A stretch of 64,000 nt of DNA from Lachnospiraceae bacterium (GTDB taxonomy: Bacteria > Bacillota > Clostridia > Lachnospirales > Lachnospiraceae). How positions within the stretch are numbered: position 1 is the stretch's first letter; each line of letters opens with the position of its first letter. The stretch covers positions 186,001 to 250,000 of the forward strand of contig CAJTBF010000002.1 of the NCBI GenBank assembly GCA_910574195.1, written 5' to 3'. Positions 35,676 to 44,879 of the stretch are shown piece after piece. A program made the position numbers and the translations under genes. A model generated the notes under the pieces. It had not been told where the DNA came from. It made no database searches and was given only the letters and a program-made list of their open reading frames with translations.

Positions 35676-36753
35676 TACACTAAACGAATTTCTGCAAGGA
35701 ATAAAAGCTGTAAGTGAAAATAGCAGAATATATATTTGGGGTATCAGTATTTATGGCAATCTGTTGGGGAAACTATTCCATGAAAAGAACATTTCGTGGA
35801 GTGGATATTATGATAATTTCGATGATATTGAAGAGAGGCAATTAAATTTCAAACCCGTGTATAAGAATATTGAAATAGATACTTCTAAAAATGCCATTTA
35901 TATATTGGCAATGAGGAATTATGATGCAGTAAAAAAACAGCTTTTATCAGAAGGCGTAAAAGAAAAAAATATCTTGTACTTTGATAATACAAAAATACTG
36001 GAAGCAATAGAGGAGGTTTTAACAGGGTATGTTGTTTCTACAGATCTGCTGAAAACGTTCAAAAACAAACATAAGGGAGAAGCATGCTTTATTGTAGGAA
36101 ATGGACCAAGTTTATGCACCCAGGATCTGGATATCATCTATAAAGCGGGGATCTGTTCCTTTGCCTGTAATCTGATATTTAAATGTTACAGTCATACGCT
36201 CTGGAGACCAGATTACTATTTTTTTACGGATGGCGTCGGAATCAGAAAAACTTTCAAAGATAAAGATGTTTTGCAGTATGCTGCGCAAAACTGCAAATAT
36301 ATGTTTAGTCGGAGTAATGGTGAATTAGCCGAATATAAAGATGTGGTCGAAAACTTGATTTTATTTAAACAGGTTTTTTCAGATTCTGAACAAAAATTTG
36401 ATTTTTCAGAAGATTGTGCAGAAAAAGTATATACAGGTTATACCGTGACATATGTAATGCTTCAGCTTGCCGCATATATGGGATTTGAAAAAATATATCT
36501 TTTGGGAATGGATCATACTTTCTCCATCGAATTGGACAAGCAGAATAATGTTATCGAAAATCAAAATATTAGTAATCATGCAAAAATTCTAGGAGATTAT
36601 TCTATGTGGGGGATTCCAGATACAATAAAAACTTCTCTTGCATATGCTTCTGCAAAAAGGTATGCCGATTCCAAAGGAATAAAGATATATAATGCCACCC
36701 GTGGAGGAAGATTGGAAATTTTTGAAAGAAAAAATTTTGATAAATTATTTTAA
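35665..36753 (+). CDS. DUF115 / Maf-like flagellin glycosylation protein (copy 1)
   Basis: About 362 residues. Residues 20-105 are a Rossmann-like module (RIYIWGISIYGNLL). The rest is DUF115 (MptE-like/Maf): GEACFIVGNGPSLCTQDLD, WRPDYYFFTDG, MGFEKIYLLGMDHTF and KIYNATRGGRLEIF. Proteins of this family, called motility accessory factors, are required for putting pseudaminic or legionaminic acid on flagellin in Campylobacter, Aeromonas and Clostridia. ATG 35665 is chosen because the paralog at 41732 begins at the matching residue; longer in-frame starts exist at 35620 and 35644. It is a strong candidate for the enzyme that loads a nonulosonate onto flagellin. It is followed by a 50-nt gap. Confidence 0.82.
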   Translation: MQFSTLNEFLQGIKAVSENSRIYIWGISIYGNLLGKLFHEKNISWSGYYDNFDDIEERQLNFKPVYKNIEIDTSKNAIYILAMRNYDAVKKQLLSEGVKEKNILYFDNTKILEAIEEVLTGYVVSTDLLKTFKNKHKGEACFIVGNGPSLCTQDLDIIYKAGICSFACNLIFKCYSHTLWRPDYYFFTDGVGIRKTFKDKDVLQYAAQNCKYMFSRSNGELAEYKDVVENLILFKQVFSDSEQKFDFSEDCAEKVYTGYTVTYVMLQLAAYMGFEKIYLLGMDHTFSIELDKQNNVIENQNISNHAKILGDYSMWGIPDTIKTSLAYASAKRYADSKGIKIYNATRGGRLEIFERKNFDKLF

Positions 36754-36803
36754 GTGATAATCAATGAAGATGATTTTACAATAAACTTTTAAAGGAGATC
36801 AGC

Positions 36804-37826
36804 ATGAATCATTTGCAGATATTAGATTGTACATTGCGAGACGGCGCACAAGTAAATAAAGCAAAGTTCGGTGAAAAAGCAATTAAAGAAATTGTCGAAA
36901 ACTTAACACATGCCGGTCTGGATATCATTGAATGTGGCTTTTTAAAAAATTGTGAATATGAATGTGGGAGAACTTACTACCCACAGCCAAGTTTTGCACG
37001 TCCATATATACCAGAAAAAACAGGGAATATTATATATGCAGCATTAATGGATTATGGAAGATATGATGTTGAACACTTAGAACCGTATAGCGGGGAAAGT
37101 TTTGATTTAATTAGAATAAGTTTTTTCGAAAAAGATTTGGGTGGCTTAAAACCATTTATCCAAAAAGTAATAGATAAAGGATATAAGGTTTCTATACAAC
37201 CCATGGACACCTTTTCATACAGTGAACAAAACATCAAAAAAGTCATTGAAATAGCAAATAGCCTACAAGCGGAAGCATTGTCTATGGTTGACACATATTC
37301 TTTGGCAACCATAGACGATATTGATAGGGTCTATAATTTTTATGAAAATTATTTAAATAAAAATACTAAAATTGGCTTTCATTCTCATAATAACCAATTA
37401 AATTCTTTTGCACTTGCTCAACATTTTTTAGACATTAGTAAGCCAGACCGAAACTTAATTATAGATGCATCATTATATGGAATGGGAAGAGGCGGCGGTA
37501 ACTTAAATACAGAACTATTTGCCGAATATTTAAACCGAACGAATATTAAACATTATAAAATAAAATATATTTTAGATATGATTGATACCTATCTTGTCGA
37601 TTTTAAAAATAAATTTGAATGGGGATACTCCTTGCCAATGATGTATGCAGGAATATATGGAGTACATGTATTTACTACTGCATATTTAAAAGACAAGCCA
37701 AATGTAACAAGTTATGATTTAAAATGTATGTTTGAAATGCTCGATAATAACAAAAAGAAACGATATGATTATGATTATTTAGATTCGATATATGAACAGT
37801 ATATGAAAAATAAGACGAAGCGTTAA
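36804..37826 (+). CDS. HMGL-like (DRE-TIM) aldolase
   Basis: 340 residues of a DRE-TIM metallolyase fold. It begins ILDCTLRDGAQVN (the DRE-type metal and catalytic residues: D, R, D), has ECGFL, VDTYSLAT and IGFHSHNNQLNS (HxH metal ligands), and GMGRGGGNLNTE. Relatives are 4-hydroxy-2-oxovalerate aldolase and isopropylmalate or HMG lyases, which form or break C-C bonds next to a keto acid. It heads a four-gene block, clearly richer in A+T than its neighbours, with a CMP-sugar transferase and split transketolase. The block may build a chain-extended or branched keto sugar; the product is unknown. The start has AAAGGAGA. Confidence 0.82.
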   Translation: MNHLQILDCTLRDGAQVNKAKFGEKAIKEIVENLTHAGLDIIECGFLKNCEYECGRTYYPQPSFARPYIPEKTGNIIYAALMDYGRYDVEHLEPYSGESFDLIRISFFEKDLGGLKPFIQKVIDKGYKVSIQPMDTFSYSEQNIKKVIEIANSLQAEALSMVDTYSLATIDDIDRVYNFYENYLNKNTKIGFHSHNNQLNSFALAQHFLDISKPDRNLIIDASLYGMGRGGGNLNTELFAEYLNRTNIKHYKIKYILDMIDTYLVDFKNKFEWGYSLPMMYAGIYGVHVFTTAYLKDKPNVTSYDLKCMFEMLDNNKKKRYDYDYLDSIYEQYMKNKTKR

Positions 37827-37866
37827 AAATATTGATTATGATGATATTTTTAATAAAAAGAAAGGA

Positions 37867-38544
37867 ATGAATATAAAAGTGAAAAAAGTTGTTGCAATGA
37901 TTCCTATAAAATTGAACAATCAGAGATTACCGGGTAAAAACCTTAAAATACTGGGTAAGAAAGTACTATGTCAATATCTTTTTGATACCGTAAAACAAAT
38001 AAAAGAGATAGACGAAGTATATGTTTATTGCAGCGATAATTCCATCCAGAAATATATGCCGGAAGAAATCCACTTTCTGCAAAGACCAAAAGAACTTGAT
38101 ACAGATACTGTACAATCGAAGGATATTATTCAAAAATTTATTGAAGTAATTGACGCAGATATATATGTTTTAATGCATGTAACACAACCATTTATAAAAG
38201 CTGAAACAATTTCAAACAGTATATCTAAAGTGAAAGAAGAGAATTATGACTCAGCATTTGTTGCTTATCCAATAAAAGAATTTGCATGGTATAACGGAAA
38301 ACCAATAAATTATGAATTAACAAATGTAGTTCGTACACAAGAATTAGAACCGCTATATATTGAAGGAGAGCTTTTTGTATTTGAAAAAGAAGTATTTACA
38401 AAAGAAGGACGCAGGATAGGAAGTCATCCATGGATCCAGCCCATTAACTGGAAGGAAAATATATGTATTGATGAAATAGACGATTTAGAAATGGCAGAAA
38501 CAATAATTGAATTGGAGAAAAAAGATGAAGGATATAGCAAATAA
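37867..38544 (+). CDS. CMP-sugar (acylneuraminate-type) cytidylyltransferase
   Basis: 225 residues of the NeuA/KdsB-like fold. VAMIPIKLNNQRLPGKNLK carries the nucleotide-binding LxxxRxPGKN, then QRPKELDTDTVQSKDII, MHVTQPFIKAETI and the late ENICIDEIDDLEMAE. Such enzymes activate nonulosonic or ulosonic acids as CMP-sugars. The start could be ATG 37867 or GTG 37879; the ribosome site AAAGGA abuts the first, so the second is possible. It overlaps the transketolase N-subunit gene by 20 nt and shares its AT-rich composition. It may activate the keto sugar made by the adjoining aldolase and transketolase. Confidence 0.82.
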   Translation: MNIKVKKVVAMIPIKLNNQRLPGKNLKILGKKVLCQYLFDTVKQIKEIDEVYVYCSDNSIQKYMPEEIHFLQRPKELDTDTVQSKDIIQKFIEVIDADIYVLMHVTQPFIKAETISNSISKVKEENYDSAFVAYPIKEFAWYNGKPINYELTNVVRTQELEPLYIEGELFVFEKEVFTKEGRRIGSHPWIQPINWKENICIDEIDDLEMAETIIELEKKDEGYSK

Positions 38545-39358
38545 CATAAACTATGATCAGCTTCGTATGACAGCCAATAAAAATCGAATCAAAATTTTAG
38601 ATATGATACAAGACGGTAAATCCGGACATCTCGGAGGCGCTCTATCAGCTGTAGACGTCATTACATATTTGGGAGAATGTGTTATAGACTATGATAAAAA
38701 AGAAAGGGATAATTTTATTTTATCTAAAGGACATGCAGTAGCAGCTTTATATGCAGAATTACATGAACTTGGATACATTCAGGACAAGGAATTATCTACA
38801 TTTCGTAAAATTAATTCTCGTTTACAAGGCCATACTAATCTTTTGGTATTGCCATATACAGATTATACCTCAGGATTATTGGGACAGGGACTATCCTATG
38901 GTGTTGGCATGGCATTAGCAAAAAAATTAAAGAAAAGTCATAATACAGTTTATGTAATGCTGGGGGACGGAGAAATGCACGAAGGGCAGATTTGGGAAGC
39001 CCTAATGGAAGCAAGCCATTACAGATTAGATAATCTTGTTCTCATCATAGATAGAAATGGATTTTGTTCGCACCAGCCAGTAGAAAATGTGATTAGTATT
39101 GAACCATTAATAGATAGATTGGGCTCTTTTGGGTGGAACGTGAAAGAAATAGACGGACATAGCATGGAACAGATTCATTCCTGTTTCATGAGTCTACAAT
39201 CACAATATGGAAAACCGAAATGTATTATCTCTCATACAGTAAAAGGAAAAGGTGTTAGTTTTATGGAAAATAACGGAAAATGGCACCGAAATATTCCTAC
39301 AGAAGAAGAATACCTACAAGCAAAAGAAGAATTAAAAAAACGAGGAGGACTGCTTTAA
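38525..39358 (+). CDS. transketolase, N-terminal (TPP-binding) subunit
   Basis: 277 residues. DGKSGHLGGALSAVDVITYL, ILSKGHAVAALYAEL, GLLGQGLSYGVGMALA and the TPP motif LGDGEMHEGQIWEALMEAS are complete and fit the half-transketolase of split enzymes. ATG 38525 has GGAG 9 nt upstream. The stop overlaps the start of the C-terminal subunit (TAATG), so the two are translated together. Split transketolases in sugar clusters are thought to transfer a two-carbon ketol unit, giving branched or chain-extended sugars. This copy differs from a housekeeping enzyme by context: it sits inside a glycan island with an aldolase and a CMP-transferase. Confidence 0.88.
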   Translation: MKDIANNINYDQLRMTANKNRIKILDMIQDGKSGHLGGALSAVDVITYLGECVIDYDKKERDNFILSKGHAVAALYAELHELGYIQDKELSTFRKINSRLQGHTNLLVLPYTDYTSGLLGQGLSYGVGMALAKKLKKSHNTVYVMLGDGEMHEGQIWEALMEASHYRLDNLVLIIDRNGFCSHQPVENVISIEPLIDRLGSFGWNVKEIDGHSMEQIHSCFMSLQSQYGKPKCIISHTVKGKGVSFMENNGKWHRNIPTEEEYLQAKEELKKRGGLL

Positions 39359-40317
39359 TGGAAAAAAATAACTTGTGTACAATTCCAAAAGATGCCATAG
39401 AGTCTGTCTTGCTTGAGTTAGCTAAAACTAATAATAAAATAGTGGTCATGTCAAGTGATGTTTCAGTATCTTGCAATATTGAAGCATTTCATAAACTGTA
39501 TCCAGACAGATTTTTCGAAATGGGAATCGCTGAGCAAAGCACAATGAGTGCGGCAGGGGGTATGGCTGCTGAGGGGTATATTCCCATTTATGTAGCATTG
39601 GCTGCTTTTTCTAATGGAATGACCTGGGCACAAACCAAACAAATCTGTAATGCAAATCTAAATGTTAAAATTATCGGAACACATGCAGGTGTCGATGATG
39701 GTCAGGATGGTTCCGCGCATCATGCAAAAGAGGATATTTCAATTTCAAGAGTACTGCCCAGAATGACAGTTCTGGTGCCATCAGATGAAAATGAAGTCAA
39801 AGCCGCCCTCAAAACAATGATAGAACATAAAGGACCTGTCTACATGCGAGTTGCACGTGAACCACAACCGGTCATTCACGCAAGGGACTGCGGCTTTACA
39901 ATTGGAAAAGCAGAATATCTCTATGATGAAGGAAATGATTTTGCAATTATTTTTGAAGGCACAATATTAAAACAAGCACTTGAGGGATGGGAAAAATTAA
40001 AACAAAGCGGGTTATCTGGAAAACTACTTTCTATCCGGTCGATCAAACCCCTGGACGTGGAATGTATATATCATGTGGCAGATCAAGTGAAAATAATTGT
40101 CACCGTAGAAAACCATTCTATCATTGGCGGGTTATATAGTGCCGTATGTGAATGTCTGGCAGGAAGAAAAAATAAAGCCGTTGTTAAAGCTGTTGGATTT
40201 CCTGATGAATTCACAATGTCCGGTCCATCTTCTGAAATTAAAGAGGCGTATCATCTCTCCGGACAACGAATTTATGAAATTATATCAAAAAATAACCAGG
40301 AGGCGGATTATTTATAA
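39358..40317 (+). CDS. transketolase, C-terminal (PYR and transketolase C) subunit
   Basis: 319 residues. It contains the PYR-domain features IVVMSSDVSVS, RFFEMGIAEQSTMSAAGGMAAEG (with the catalytic Glu), and HAGVDDGQDGSAHHAKEDISI, then the C-terminal domain with VENHSIIGGLYSAVCE. It forms the active site together with the preceding subunit. ATG 39358 follows AGGAGG and overlaps the upstream stop by one base. An upstream in-frame start at 39280 lies within the previous gene and is unlikely. It ends the AT-rich four-gene block; the next gene starts 2 nt later. Confidence 0.88.
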   Translation: MEKNNLCTIPKDAIESVLLELAKTNNKIVVMSSDVSVSCNIEAFHKLYPDRFFEMGIAEQSTMSAAGGMAAEGYIPIYVALAAFSNGMTWAQTKQICNANLNVKIIGTHAGVDDGQDGSAHHAKEDISISRVLPRMTVLVPSDENEVKAALKTMIEHKGPVYMRVAREPQPVIHARDCGFTIGKAEYLYDEGNDFAIIFEGTILKQALEGWEKLKQSGLSGKLLSIRSIKPLDVECIYHVADQVKIIVTVENHSIIGGLYSAVCECLAGRKNKAVVKAVGFPDEFTMSGPSSEIKEAYHLSGQRIYEIISKNNQEADYL

Positions 40318-40319
40318 CA

Positions 40320-41207
40320 ATGGAATGTAAATTATGTAAAAGTAAAAAAATAAAATCAATATATAGCGGTCTTATTCGTAATGGCGGACTTGGAAAATAT
40401 ACAGAGAATGCAGTAGATATGTGGCAATGTGAGAATTGCGGGGTGATATGGCATGAACCGGTAATCGAGGATACCAAAACATATTATGAGAGTAAAGAAT
40501 ACAGAGATTCTTTGGAAGGAAGTACGGAACAGGAGATGTTCTATAAACTCCATGACAAGGAAACCCTGGATAAGTTTGAGTACACGGGAACAGAGATTTT
40601 CAGACATAAAATCGTGTCGGATATTGGTTGTGGAGCGGGAGCATTCCTGGATTTTCTGAAAGGTGTGGCAGATACGATTGTTGCCATAGAGCCGTCAGAA
40701 GCATACCGGTCCGTCATGGCTGAAAAAGGATTTAAAACATATGCTTATGCAGAGGATGCAAAGGCGGACTGGGGCGATAAAATAGAAGTGATTACATCGT
40801 TTGATGTAATTGAACATGTGGATGATCCGCAGATTTTTATGAAAGATGTTTTTGATTTGCTGGCGGAAGGCGGAAAAGCGATTATAGGGACTCCGACGGA
40901 CGCACCTGTAATGAGAAGTCTTCTGGGAGAAATTTATGAAAAAAAGCTGTTATTCAGTACGCAGCATATGTGGATACTTTCTGAAGATTCACTGCGGAGG
41001 CTGGCAAAAAATGCAGGCTTTCAGAAAATAGAAGTAAAATATTTCCAGCGTTATGATTTTGGAAATCTGCTTGGATGGTTAAAAGAAAAGGAACCACGCT
41101 CCGATATCAGGGAAACTTTTACCACGGGTAGTATAGATGCTGTATGGAAAAGCGAATGTAACCGGAATGGATGGTCTGATTATATTGTGCTTTATGTTTC
41201 GAAATAG
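40320..41207 (+). CDS. SAM methyltransferase with N-terminal zinc-ribbon-like motif
   Basis: 295 residues. The N-terminus has two Cys pairs, CKLCKSKK and CENCGVIW, like a small zinc finger. The methyltransferase domain follows: VSDIGCGAGAFLDFL (motif I), VAIEPSEAYR, and ITSFDVIEHVDDPQIFMKDV with GGKAIIGTPT, typical of Methyltransf_23 and sugar C-/O-methyltransferases. C-methyltransferases of deoxysugar pathways often carry such a zinc site (TylCIII type), so C-methylation of a keto sugar is possible. It sits directly after the transketolase and before the HAD phosphatase. The ribosome site AGGAGG is about 15 nt upstream, slightly far. Confidence 0.75.
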   Translation: MECKLCKSKKIKSIYSGLIRNGGLGKYTENAVDMWQCENCGVIWHEPVIEDTKTYYESKEYRDSLEGSTEQEMFYKLHDKETLDKFEYTGTEIFRHKIVSDIGCGAGAFLDFLKGVADTIVAIEPSEAYRSVMAEKGFKTYAYAEDAKADWGDKIEVITSFDVIEHVDDPQIFMKDVFDLLAEGGKAIIGTPTDAPVMRSLLGEIYEKKLLFSTQHMWILSEDSLRRLAKNAGFQKIEVKYFQRYDFGNLLGWLKEKEPRSDIRETFTTGSIDAVWKSECNRNGWSDYIVLYVSK

Positions 41208-41222
41208 AAAGTGTGTAGTTGC

Positions 41223-41711
41223 ATGGTAACGGATATAAGGATATTTGTCATGGATGTTGACGGAACCATGACAGACGGAAAACTATATATCGGATCGCAG
41301 GGGGAAGTATGTAAGGCTTTTCATGTGAAGGATGGGTATGGTATTCATGAAATATTGCCTGCATACGGTATAAAAACAGTGATTATGACAGGACGGGAAT
41401 CAGATCTGGTAGCAAGGCGTGCAAAAGAGCTGGGAATAGATTATGTATTCCAGAATGTGAAAAATAAGAGGGAAGAAATACAAAAGCTGGCATCGAAACT
41501 GCACTGTGATTTATCACAAATTGCTTATATTGGGGATGACCTGAATGATATTTCGGCGATGAAATTATGCGGGCTAAAAGGCTGTCCTGCAGATGCCGTG
41601 CAGGAAATACAGTCGATTTGTGATTATGTTTCAACGAAAAATGGCGGAGAAGGGGCTGTTCGTGATTTCATAGAATGGTTCATAAGCAGAAGATCGCGTG
41701 GGAATATATGA
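41223..41711 (+). CDS. KdsC-type HAD phosphatase
   Basis: About 162 residues, the normal size for KdsC-like HAD-IIIA enzymes, which act as tetramers without a cap. Motif I is VMDVDGTMTDGKLY, motif II MTGRES, motif III IKxx-type KNKREEI, and motif IV GDDLND. KdsC removes the 8-phosphate of KDO-8-P, and relatives act on Neu5Ac-9-P or KDN-9-P. Here it lies next to a DegT aminotransferase, SpsF, PseB and a NeuB-like synthase, so it may dephosphorylate a nonulosonate or ulosonate phosphate. An alternative GTG start lies at 41211; neither start has a strong ribosome site. Confidence 0.85.
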   Translation: MVTDIRIFVMDVDGTMTDGKLYIGSQGEVCKAFHVKDGYGIHEILPAYGIKTVIMTGRESDLVARRAKELGIDYVFQNVKNKREEIQKLASKLHCDLSQIAYIGDDLNDISAMKLCGLKGCPADAVQEIQSICDYVSTKNGGEGAVRDFIEWFISRRSRGNI

Positions 41712-41731
41712 AATAAAAGGGAAATGATCGG

Positions 41732-42853
41732 ATGGAATTAAAAAAAACAGACGAGTATATAAAAGCAATACAGATGTTTTCTGAAAAGGAATTATATATT
41801 GTTGGCGCGGGGAAATATGGGGAAATATTAGGAGAATATTTTGAAAAACATAAGATTCCCTGGAAAGGTTATATAGATAAAAGGTCTGGATTAGAACAGG
41901 TAAATCATAAACCTGTATATACCTATGATGAGATTTCGGATGGATATTATGTGATTTCCACTTATTTATATAGAAATGAAATACGGAAAGAATTAGAAGA
42001 CAGACAGGTTTCGTGGAATCATATTCTCTTGTATGAGAATCAGGAGATTTTTTACGATATATATGAAGACCTGATTCAGTGGAAAAAATATACAAGGAGA
42101 ATAAAAAAATTCCAGAGAAAATATGAGGGAAAACGTTGTTTTATTATAGGAAACGGACCAAGTCTTGCAATTAGAGATTTAGAGAAACTAAGTGACGAGG
42201 TTACATTTGCATCGAATTCTGTTTATGCATTATATATACATACAGACTGGCGCCCGACTTATTACTGCGCCAGTGATTCTGTTTTCTGTGGGCAGATGAT
42301 GAAAGACAGAAAGAGTATGGAGATCCTGGTGGATGGTTGTCAGGCTGCCTTTACGTCAATCATGGGGGAAGGGATACGTTATAGAAATGATAAAGACATG
42401 AATCAGTTGTACTATATGCGTCTGGCAATGGGAAAAGCTGAAGACAGGCCGCCGTGTTTTTCATCGGATTGTAGTCGGGATATCTATACAGCAGGTTCCA
42501 TAACGTATGAGATGCTGCAGTTAGCAGCGTATATGGGATTTCAGAAGATTTATTTGTTAGGAATGGATTTCAACTATTCCGTAGAGCGGCATGCGGATCA
42601 TACCATTACAAGAAAAGATAACGTATGTAATCACATGGATGAAATAGAACAGGAAGAAAAAAGATTTTATGAAGCGCTCTCTGAGCGGCATAAGGAAACG
42701 TATATCGCGGATATTGATTTACAACTTGCCGGCTATCAGTCTGCAAAACAATATGCCGATTCCCATGGTATAGAGATCTATAACGCTACCCGGGGAGGAA
42801 AGTTAGAAGTGTTCCCTAGGGTAAATTTTGATGAATTATTTGATGAAAAGTAA
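41732..42853 (+). CDS. DUF115 / Maf-like flagellin glycosylation protein (copy 2)
   Basis: 373 residues. Residues 18-105 are the Rossmann-like module (ELYIVGAGKYGEIL); the rest is the Maf/DUF115 domain with GKRCFIIGNGPSLAIRDLE, WRPTYYCASDS, MGFQKIYLLGMDFNY and EIYNATRGGKLEVF. It is the paralog of 35665-36753 with the same architecture. Two Maf-like proteins in one island, near two different CMP-sugar transferases, suggest that two different nonulosonates may be transferred, one by each protein. The start has a modest AAGGGAAA. It precedes the DegT gene by 31 nt. Confidence 0.82.
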   Translation: MELKKTDEYIKAIQMFSEKELYIVGAGKYGEILGEYFEKHKIPWKGYIDKRSGLEQVNHKPVYTYDEISDGYYVISTYLYRNEIRKELEDRQVSWNHILLYENQEIFYDIYEDLIQWKKYTRRIKKFQRKYEGKRCFIIGNGPSLAIRDLEKLSDEVTFASNSVYALYIHTDWRPTYYCASDSVFCGQMMKDRKSMEILVDGCQAAFTSIMGEGIRYRNDKDMNQLYYMRLAMGKAEDRPPCFSSDCSRDIYTAGSITYEMLQLAAYMGFQKIYLLGMDFNYSVERHADHTITRKDNVCNHMDEIEQEEKRFYEALSERHKETYIADIDLQLAGYQSAKQYADSHGIEIYNATRGGKLEVFPRVNFDELFDEK

Positions 42854-42884
42854 AAAATGGTAAGTAAAGAGGACGTTAAGAAAA

Positions 42885-44099
42885 ATGAATCGAATCGGAA
42901 AAAAGGAACAAACCTACATACAGGAAGTTTTAGACGGTCAGTTTTCTTCTGCAAATACCTATCAGATGGTCACAAGACTGGAAAAGACTTTTGCAGAAAA
43001 ATTTCATGTAAAGCATGCAATTGCGATGGTAAATGGGACGGCTACGCTTCATATGGCATTGGAAGCCGCCGGAGTGAAACCTGGCGACGAGGTGATTTGT
43101 CCGCCGCTTACGATGAGTAGTACGTCTATCGCTGTATTGCAGGCGAATGCAGTTCCGGTCTTTGCGGATGTGGATAAAAATACGTTTTTAATTACGGCGG
43201 AAACGATCGAGAAAGTCATTACAAAAAAAACAAAAGCAATTATTACGGTCTCTCTTTATGGCCTGGCGCCGCAGATGGAAGAAATTATGGAGGTGGCCAG
43301 GAAAAATCATCTGATTGTGATAGAAGATAACGCAGAATGTTATGGTGCGTTTCAGGATCATAAATTGGTTGGGACATTCGGTCATATGGCCTCATACAGT
43401 TTTCAGAGTTCCAAACATCTTACAGCCGGCGAGGGCGGTATGGTAATCACGGAGGACGACGAACTGGCGGACAAACTGAGGAGGTATTCCGGCCTGGGAT
43501 ATGCTGGAATCAGTGGGAAAAAAGGAAGAATCACAAAAGATGATATCCAGAGCCCGGATTATGAAAGACATGTTGTTCTTGGATGGAACTACCGAATGGC
43601 AGATTTATGTGCCGCGGTTGCACTGGGACAGGTGGAACGGATGGAGGAATTGGTAGAGATACGTTGTAAAAGTGCGGCATATTATGAGGAACAGGTAAAA
43701 GATTGTGAATGGTTGCAACCGCAACTCGTAAAGGAGGGGAATATTCCTTCCTATTGGACCTATGTTCTGCGATTGGATATAGAAAAGGTAGACTGGCACG
43801 TATTCCGAAAAAAATATCAGGAGTTTGGTGGAGACGGGATTTATGCTGCATGGAAGCTTTCTTACCAGGAACCGATGTTCCAGAATAAATCGTTTTTAAA
43901 CAGAGAAAAATCAGGAATTTATGATTCGTATGATTACAAAAAGATCCATTGTGCAAACGCGGAGTTTCTGCAGCCACGGCTACTGCAGTTAAAAACCAAT
44001 TACTATGAACTTGAAAAGGCGCGGCAGCAGGCAGAAGTTCTTGGGAAAACCATTGCATATTTTGACGCACAGATACAGGAAAAACGGAGGACATCCTAA
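42885..44099 (+). CDS. DegT/DnrJ/EryC1-type sugar aminotransferase
   Basis: 404 residues, a PLP-dependent sugar aminotransferase. Features are AIAMVNGTATLHMALEAAGV, GDEVICPPLTMSSTSIAVL, VIEDNAECYGA and SFQSSKHLTAGEGGMV, where the Lys of SSKH forms the PLP aldimine. The C-terminal part has ILYPOSE-binding character typical of the family. In nonulosonate pathways (PseC/LegC/SpsC) it aminates the 4-keto sugar made by PseB. The PseB-like dehydratase is two genes downstream, which supports that role. The stop codon is immediately followed by the SpsF start. The ribosome site is GAGG, 11 nt upstream. Confidence 0.85.
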   Translation: MNRIGKKEQTYIQEVLDGQFSSANTYQMVTRLEKTFAEKFHVKHAIAMVNGTATLHMALEAAGVKPGDEVICPPLTMSSTSIAVLQANAVPVFADVDKNTFLITAETIEKVITKKTKAIITVSLYGLAPQMEEIMEVARKNHLIVIEDNAECYGAFQDHKLVGTFGHMASYSFQSSKHLTAGEGGMVITEDDELADKLRRYSGLGYAGISGKKGRITKDDIQSPDYERHVVLGWNYRMADLCAAVALGQVERMEELVEIRCKSAAYYEEQVKDCEWLQPQLVKEGNIPSYWTYVLRLDIEKVDWHVFRKKYQEFGGDGIYAAWKLSYQEPMFQNKSFLNREKSGIYDSYDYKKIHCANAEFLQPRLLQLKTNYYELEKARQQAEVLGKTIAYFDAQIQEKRRTS

Positions 44100-44876
44100 A
44101 TGAAATTTTTAGCAATTATCCAGGCGCGATGCGGTTCTTCCAGGCTCCCATCAAAAGTATTGAAAGATTTGTGTGGAAAAACAGCCCTTGAACATGTGAT
44201 AGAACGGGTGAAAAACAGTAAATATGTAGATGAGGTCATGGTAGCCACCACTATCAATCCAGAAGATCTGCCAATTATCCATCTGGTTTCGGGTATGGAA
44301 ACAAGAGTGTTTGCAGGAAGTTCACAGGATGTGCTGGACAGATACTACCAGGCAGCGAAACTAATTCATCCGGAGTACGTGATCCGTATCACAGCAGATT
44401 GTCCCGTTTTTGATGCCAAAATTCTGGATGACGCCATAGAAAAACTCAGACCGGACACAGATTATATGGCGGCGCTTTCGGAAACATTGGCGGATGGACT
44501 GGATTTGGAAATTATGCGTTTTGAAGCATTGAAGCAAGCGTGGATGGAAGCCAGTCTTGCTTCAGAGCGGGAACATGTAACCTTATATATAAAAAACAAT
44601 CGGGCTCTGTTTTGCATACAGGATTATGAAAGTACGTTAGGAAATTTACATGAAGAGCGTTGGACCATTGACGAGCCAGAAGATTATTTATTTATAAAAA
44701 ATATTTATGAGCACTTCTATTCTATTGGAAAGGAAGCGTTTGACTCTGTTGATATTCTGGAGTATTTAAACAAAAGTCCAGAGGTTCGGGAGATCAATCA
44801 GGGATTTATCAGAAATGAAGGACTGCTGATCTCTCTGAAAAATGACAAAATTGTAAAAAAACCAGATGAGGAGTAA
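44100..44876 (+). CDS. spsF: SpsF-like cytidylyltransferase (glycosyltransferase-family protein)
   Basis: 258 residues of the CMP-transferase fold named SpsF after the B. subtilis spore-coat polysaccharide operon. LAIIQARCGSSRLPSKVLKD contains the nucleotide-binding loop RxxSxRLPxKVL. GSSQDVLDRYY, VIRITADCPVFDA and EREHVTLYIKN follow, ending with ERWTIDEPEDY. In Sps and pseudaminate clusters it is a candidate CMP-nonulosonate synthetase. Here a second, NeuA-type transferase exists at 37867, so two different sugars may be activated. It starts one base after the DegT stop and is preceded by GGAGG. The next gene begins after 3 nt. Confidence 0.85.
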   Translation: MKFLAIIQARCGSSRLPSKVLKDLCGKTALEHVIERVKNSKYVDEVMVATTINPEDLPIIHLVSGMETRVFAGSSQDVLDRYYQAAKLIHPEYVIRITADCPVFDAKILDDAIEKLRPDTDYMAALSETLADGLDLEIMRFEALKQAWMEASLASEREHVTLYIKNNRALFCIQDYESTLGNLHEERWTIDEPEDYLFIKNIYEHFYSIGKEAFDSVDILEYLNKSPEVREINQGFIRNEGLLISLKNDKIVKKPDEE

Positions 44877-44879
44877 TAT

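Noticed and set aside
38507-38525. Upstream TTG start for the transketolase N-subunit
   Set aside because: It lies inside the preceding gene without a ribosome site, while ATG 38525 has GGAG at good spacing and begins at the family's usual position.
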